DNA of 64,000 nt. Source: Enterococcus crotali. Lineage in GTDB: Bacteria > Bacillota > Bacilli > Lactobacillales > Enterococcaceae. The DNA lies in contig NZ_AYPQ01000001.1 in assembly GCF_000633635.1 (NCBI RefSeq), positions 902,820-966,819 on the forward strand, read 5' to 3'. Positions 60,358 to 64,000 of this stretch are shown here, piece by piece (the first letter of the stretch is position 1; each line of letters begins with the position of its first letter). The notes under the pieces were generated by a model. That model saw nothing but the letters and a program-made list of their open reading frames with translations. It made no database searches and was not told where the DNA came from. The position numbers and the translations under genes were made by a program.

Positions 60358-60465
60358 ATGACAAAATTTTTAGTTACAGGTGCAACCTTATCAGCCCTTA
60401 CCCTTGCTGCGTATTCGCTTTTTAAGCACATGCCAAAACATCAACATGACTATGGCAAACTATAA
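60358..60465 (+). CDS. 35-aa peptide ORF downstream of the tRNA-like fold
   Basis: The ATG at 60358 follows GAAAGGACAG. The peptide has a hydrophobic N-terminal part (MTKFLVTGATLSALTLAAY) and a His/Lys-rich tail (KHMPKHQHDYGKL). A good terminator follows, so it is a self-contained transcription unit. I do not recognise a family; it could be a small membrane peptide. Confidence 0.5.
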   Translation: MTKFLVTGATLSALTLAAYSLFKHMPKHQHDYGKL

Positions 60466-60469
60466 CAAC

Positions 60470-60510
60470 AAAGTTGTCCTGAACTAAACATGTTCAAGAC
60501 AACTTTTTTT
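60470..60510 (+). terminator. Terminator after the 35-aa ORF
   Basis: AAAGTTGTC-C-TGAAC (60470-60485) pairs with GTTCAAGACAACTTT (60492-60506) and is followed by TTTT. Confidence 0.8.
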
Positions 60511-60553
60511 GTTATATAATTGATACTTTACTCACAAAGAGTGACACGTTGAT

Positions 60554-61351
60554 TTATTTAAACACCAAATGATATTCCCCTTCTTCGGCGTTATCTAAAT
60601 ATTGATATAAAATCAATTCCATAATTGCCAACATTGAAATATGAGAAGTAATTTCCATTTTATTTAAAAAGAGCTCATCTGTAAATACATAAAAATTAAT
60701 ATCACTCATATTTTGAACTACATTATTATCTGCACCTGTGATTGAAACAAGTAAGGGATGTGTTGTATTCTTTAAACGCTGGATCAATTGAATCCATTCT
60801 TCATCTTTTCCTTGATAGGTCAAAATCAACACCATGTCTTCAGTCTTTATTTGCTTTTGTACGACCGCGCGCATTGATTGATCTTCAGGAAAAACCACTA
60901 AAAATCCTGCAGCAACAAATAAGTACTTCACGTACTGCATTAGTTGCTTATTCATCCCTTTAGCAAATAGATAAATTATAGGTTTTTCCTTTAAGTATTC
61001 CCCAACCTTGACTAAACTATTTTTATCGATCACCCGAACAGATTCATTAATATTTTTAAGATACTCTTCTCGGTAATCTTTTTGAGAAACAACAAAAGGG
61101 CTGACTTTTTCCTCTTTTTTTTGATTTAAAAGCGTATATTTGATGACTGTTGTAAATTCACTATATCCTGAAAAACCAATTTTTCTAACAAATCGAAGAA
61201 AGGTCGTTGTGGATACAAAACAATCATCCGCTACTTCACGAATACTTTTATTTTTAATTTCATTTAGGTTTTTCACAACATAGTCAAACAGTAGGTGCTC
61301 ATTTTTCGTTAATTCTGAAACGTGAGGGTTCACTACTTCAAAAAAGTCCAT
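60554..61351 (-). CDS. RpiR-family regulator
   Basis: The 265-residue protein has an N-terminal HTH_6 domain (VVKNLNEIKNKSIREVADDCFVSTTTFLRFVRKIGFSGYSEF) and a C-terminal SIS domain (about 110-245) that binds phosphosugars in most relatives. It follows the second agmatine deiminase gene by 11 bases, the same order as in the Listeria agmatine cluster, so it is the probable regulator of that operon. Confidence 0.88.
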   Translation of the reverse strand: MDFFEVVNPHVSELTKNEHLLFDYVVKNLNEIKNKSIREVADDCFVSTTTFLRFVRKIGFSGYSEFTTVIKYTLLNQKKEEKVSPFVVSQKDYREEYLKNINESVRVIDKNSLVKVGEYLKEKPIIYLFAKGMNKQLMQYVKYLFVAAGFLVVFPEDQSMRAVVQKQIKTEDMVLILTYQGKDEEWIQLIQRLKNTTHPLLVSITGADNNVVQNMSDINFYVFTDELFLNKMEITSHISMLAIMELILYQYLDNAEEGEYHLVFK

Positions 61352-61362
61352 TTTCTTCCCTC

Positions 61363-62459
61363 CTAGCTGTTTTTAGGAATACTTTGAGCAATACAATGAA
61401 TATTTCCGCCACCCAGCAGAATTTCACGGGCAGAAACACCAATAATTTTGCGGTTTGGGTATATTTTTTCTAACAATACTTTTGCAGCATGATCATTTTT
61501 ATCGTTAAATAAAGGATAAATGATGCCTCCATTCGCTGTGTAATAGCTAACGTAAGTCGCAGTCAGTCGATCTCCTGGAAACCGCGGCAGCATTCCATTA
61601 ACTGGGTCCACGCCTTGGCTTTCTTCTGTTGTGATATACATCGGTTCAGGCATCAGCATCTTATGAATAATCAATTTACGGCCTTTGGCATCTGTTTCCT
61701 TTTTCAGCTGTTCATATGCAGCGTTTGAGATTTCATATTGAGGATCATTAGGATCATTGGTCCATGTCAGTACGATCTCACCAGGACGAACAATATTGAT
61801 CATATTGTCGATGTCTCCGTTTGTTTCATCTAAAAAGAAGCCTTGTTTCAGCCATATGATTTTTTCTACATTACAGTAAACCTTCAGCACTTCTTCGATT
61901 TCCTCTTTTGAAAGTTTACCATTTCTACCTTCTGAAAGTAAAACTTCTTCTGTCGTATATAATGTTCCATCACCATCAAAATGAATCGAACAACCTTCTA
62001 AAATAAATTTTTCTAAAGAATAGTAGTCCATCCTATTAAACTCGCATAATTTTTCAGCGATCAAATCATCTTGATCCCATGGAAAATATAGTCCATCTAA
62101 CAAGCCGCCCCATGCATTAAAACGCCAATCTACTCCACGAACTTCACCAGTTTTATTTGTTACATATATTGGTCCATAATCTTTGATCCAAGCATCATTA
62201 TTACTCATTTCCATCACTCGGATCGATTCTGGAAGTATTTGCCGGGCATTTTTATATTGCTTAGCTGAAACCAACATCGTTACTGGTTCAAACATCGCAA
62301 TCGTTTGGGCTACTTCAGCGTAAGCTGCTTGAGCAGGTTTAGCGCCATTACGCCAATTGTCAGCTCGTTCTGGCCAGATCATATAGGTTTCTTCATGCGG
62401 CTCAAATTCTCCAGGTACAAAAAACCATCCATTTTAGGATTGCTAATTGTTAATTTCAT
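61363..62459 (-). pseudogene. aguA: Agmatine deiminase (second copy), frameshifted near the start
   Basis: The enzyme hydrolyses agmatine to N-carbamoylputrescine and ammonia. The catalytic Cys is in [16 protein letters not shown], with the active-site Asp/Glu regions [10 protein letters not shown] and [10 protein letters not shown]. The frame from the ATG at 62459 reads [13 protein letters not shown] and then shifts: six T at 62419-62424 on the minus strand; a seventh gives [18 protein letters not shown] and joins the open frame ([10 protein letters not shown]). Read as given, translation could only start at 62382. It probably encodes a normal protein of about 365 residues. Confidence 0.88.
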
Positions 62460-62577
62460 ACGAGCTTGTCTCCTTTACCTTATCCGTTACTAGCATTTTT
62501 ATATGTAAGCGATATATTTTTAATATATCAGAAAAAAAGAGCAGAAACTAGTTTTTGCCTCTACTCTTCTAATAAAA

Positions 62578-63516
62578 CTAACTCGTTATAATTGTACCGG
62601 TTTCTTCAGTTAACAAATTTTTGATATTTTCTAAGGAGGTGATCACGGCTTTGCCATTGGTATTTTCTTTAATAAATGTTATTGCCGCTTGTACTTTAGG
62701 CAACATACTGCCTGGTGCAAACTGATTTTCTTCCATATACTTCTCCATATCAGCAACCGTGACTTTCGTTAGATCAGATTGATTTGGTTGATTAAAATTG
62801 ATGCTGACATGATCCACACCTGTTAAAATCACTAACATATCTGCTTGAATTAAAGCGGCAATTTTTTCAGAAGCGAAATCTTTATCAATCACAGCTTCTA
62901 TTCCATGATACGTATCATCTTTCAAAATAACTGGAATTCCTCCTCCTCCGCCTGCAATTGTTACAATACTATTTTCGACCAGTTGCTGAATAACTGGATA
63001 TTCAACGATATCGATCGGTTTTGGTGAAGGAACGACTTTACGATAACCGCGACCAGCATCTTCTATATACGTTGCAGATGTTTGTTTTTTTTCTCTCTCC
63101 ATTTCGTCCTGACTTAAAAAAGGACCGATGGGTTTACTTGGTGTTTGAAATGCTGGATCTGTTTCACTGACAACCACTTGGGTCAAAAGAGTTGCTACAT
63201 TTTTTGAAATATTTCTTTTTTTCAATTCATCAACTAAAGCGTTCTCCAACCAATAGCCAATACTACCTTGAGTCATTGCAACAGCGGTGTCAACAGGCAT
63301 TGCTGGATTTTTTTCTGTTGCACCTACTTGCTGTTGTAATAATAAGTTCCCAACCTGTGGCCCATTGCCATGTGTGATGATCAATTCATGGCCTGCTTCA
63401 ATAAAATCAGCTAAATAATAAGCCGTTTGTACTAATGCTTGTTGCTGCCCTTTGGCACTAGGATCTGTAGTTAAAATGGCATTTCCTCCAAGAGCCACTA
63501 CGATACGTTTTTTCAC
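62578..63516 (-). CDS. arcC: Carbamate kinase
   Basis: The 312-residue enzyme makes ATP from carbamoyl phosphate and ADP. It has the start [11 protein letters not shown], the nucleotide/carbamate region [16 protein letters not shown] and [14 protein letters not shown], with [10 protein letters not shown]. The GTG start is preceded by GAGGTG. In the agmatine pathway it provides ATP from the product of putrescine carbamoyltransferase, whose gene must lie to the right of the window. Confidence 0.95.
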   Translation of the reverse strand: MKKRIVVALGGNAILTTDPSAKGQQQALVQTAYYLADFIEAGHELIITHGNGPQVGNLLLQQQVGATEKNPAMPVDTAVAMTQGSIGYWLENALVDELKKRNISKNVATLLTQVVVSETDPAFQTPSKPIGPFLSQDEMEREKKQTSATYIEDAGRGYRKVVPSPKPIDIVEYPVIQQLVENSIVTIAGGGGGIPVILKDDTYHGIEAVIDKDFASEKIAALIQADMLVILTGVDHVSINFNQPNQSDLTKVTVADMEKYMEENQFAPGSMLPKVQAAITFIKENTNGKAVITSLENIKNLLTEETGTIITS

Positions 63517-63526
63517 TTATTTCACC

Positions 63527-64000
63527 TCACTTTGGTACTTGTTGGGTAATACAATGGATATTCCCACCGCCTAAAAGAATTTCTCTAGCAGGCACGCCAA
63601 CAATTTTTCTATCAGGATATAATTTTTGTAATAACGCAATGGCTTTTTCATCATTTGGATCATCGAATAAAGGTAAAACGATCCCGCCATTTGCCGTGTA
63701 ATAATTTGCATAACTAGCAGCCAAACGATCTCCTTTTTCTCTAGCAATGTTCCTGCTACTGCATCAACGCCTAAACTTTCTTCTTCTGTAATTAAAATCG
63801 GTTTAGGTACATATAATTTATGAACAACTAGTTTGCGGCCCTTGGCATCTGTTTCGTTTTCTAAAATATCCAAACATTCTTTTGAAATTTCATATTGTGG
63901 ATCACCTTTGTCATCTGTCCAAGCTAATACAACTTCTCCTGGTTTGGTAAAATTCACAATATTATCTACATGACCATTAGTTTCATCTAAATAAATACCA
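63527..64000 (-). pseudogene. aguA: Agmatine deiminase (first copy), partial and frameshifted
   Basis: The gene runs off the right end. The sequence from about 63960 ([21 protein letters not shown]) to 63750 and the C-terminal part ([20 protein letters not shown]...[18 protein letters not shown]) are in different frames. One base missing near 63744 (TTGCTAGA, expected TTGCCTAGA on the minus strand) separates them; restored, it reads [14 protein letters not shown]. The catalytic Cys is present. It is upstream of arcC and likely the first, main copy. Confidence 0.85.

Noticed and set aside
62504-62517. Possible CcpA cre site (TGTAAGCGATATAT) between arcC and aguA
   Set aside because: It lacks the central CGNT symmetry and the closing CA of the consensus; in AT-rich DNA such a match is not significant.

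Overview
The window is a chromosomal segment of a low-GC Firmicute, almost certainly an Enterococcus. Supporting signs are the complete Na+-type V-ATPase operon (ntpFIKECGABD) with the same residue numbering as the E. hirae rotor subunit, the gpsB-rnpB-ypsA/recU-pbp1A neighbourhood, the tmRNA tag AKNTNNTFALAA and strong AGGAGG ribosome binding sites. It reads as core chromosome with one small eroded patch (about 1-2000: TauE/SafE 3' end, MATE remnant, broken tyrosine integrase). I see no intact mobile element and no CRISPR array.

Layout: 2.0-4.5 kb rplS with its leader, a CAT-like acetyltransferase, trmD, rimM. 4.6-8.7 kb Mn transporter mntH with a DtxR-type box, a TVP38 protein and a membrane-anchored GDPD. 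8.8-14.5 kb nth, dnaD, M32 carboxypeptidase, THUMP methylase, rnpB, gpsB, ypsA, with recU-pbp1A divergent. 17.5-19.3 kb pyrG behind a GGGC-start attenuator. 19.4-24.4 kb a probable murein-peptide operon (oligopeptide-binding lipoprotein, transglutaminase-fold protein, L-Ala-D/L-Glu epimerase) with a divergent XRE-cupin regulator. 25-30.5 kb small lipoproteins, an SMR-type pair, an alpha/beta hydrolase, lysA and a serine hydrolase. 30.6-36.9 kb pyruvate phosphate dikinase with its transcriptional (HTH-CBS, CcpN-like) and post-translational (PDRP) regulators and class 3 FBPase. 37-40.4 kb an FtsX/ATPase pair and a class A beta-lactamase-fold protein. 40.5-49.2 kb the V-ATPase. 49.3-52.1 kb putative small RNAs and an Rgg-type regulator divergent from a 21-aa hydrophobic peptide. 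52.3-57.7 kb a YfhO-like membrane protein, small proteins, an acetyltransferase and LysR. 58 kb ssrA. 58.4-60 kb SMR, VOC and fRMsr genes. 60.2-64 kb a tRNA-like fold, a tiny ORF and the right part of a Listeria-like agmatine deiminase cluster.

The best candidates for undescribed biology are the Rgg/short-hydrophobic-peptide pair (50776-51970), the paralogous small RNAs carrying a CUCCUU anti-Shine-Dalgarno motif beside it, the three-site operator between ppdK and its CcpN-like regulator, a 26-aa lipoprotein that may be a pheromone-type precursor, and the tRNA-like fold at 60210.

A caution on sequence quality: at least eight genes (dnaD, ypsA, lysA, the beta-lactamase-like gene twice, the YfhO-like gene, LysR, both aguA genes) are broken by what is in every case a single missing base, mostly in a homopolymer. 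That pattern looks like consensus error and not biology, so the 'pseudogene' labels on these genes should be treated as provisional.
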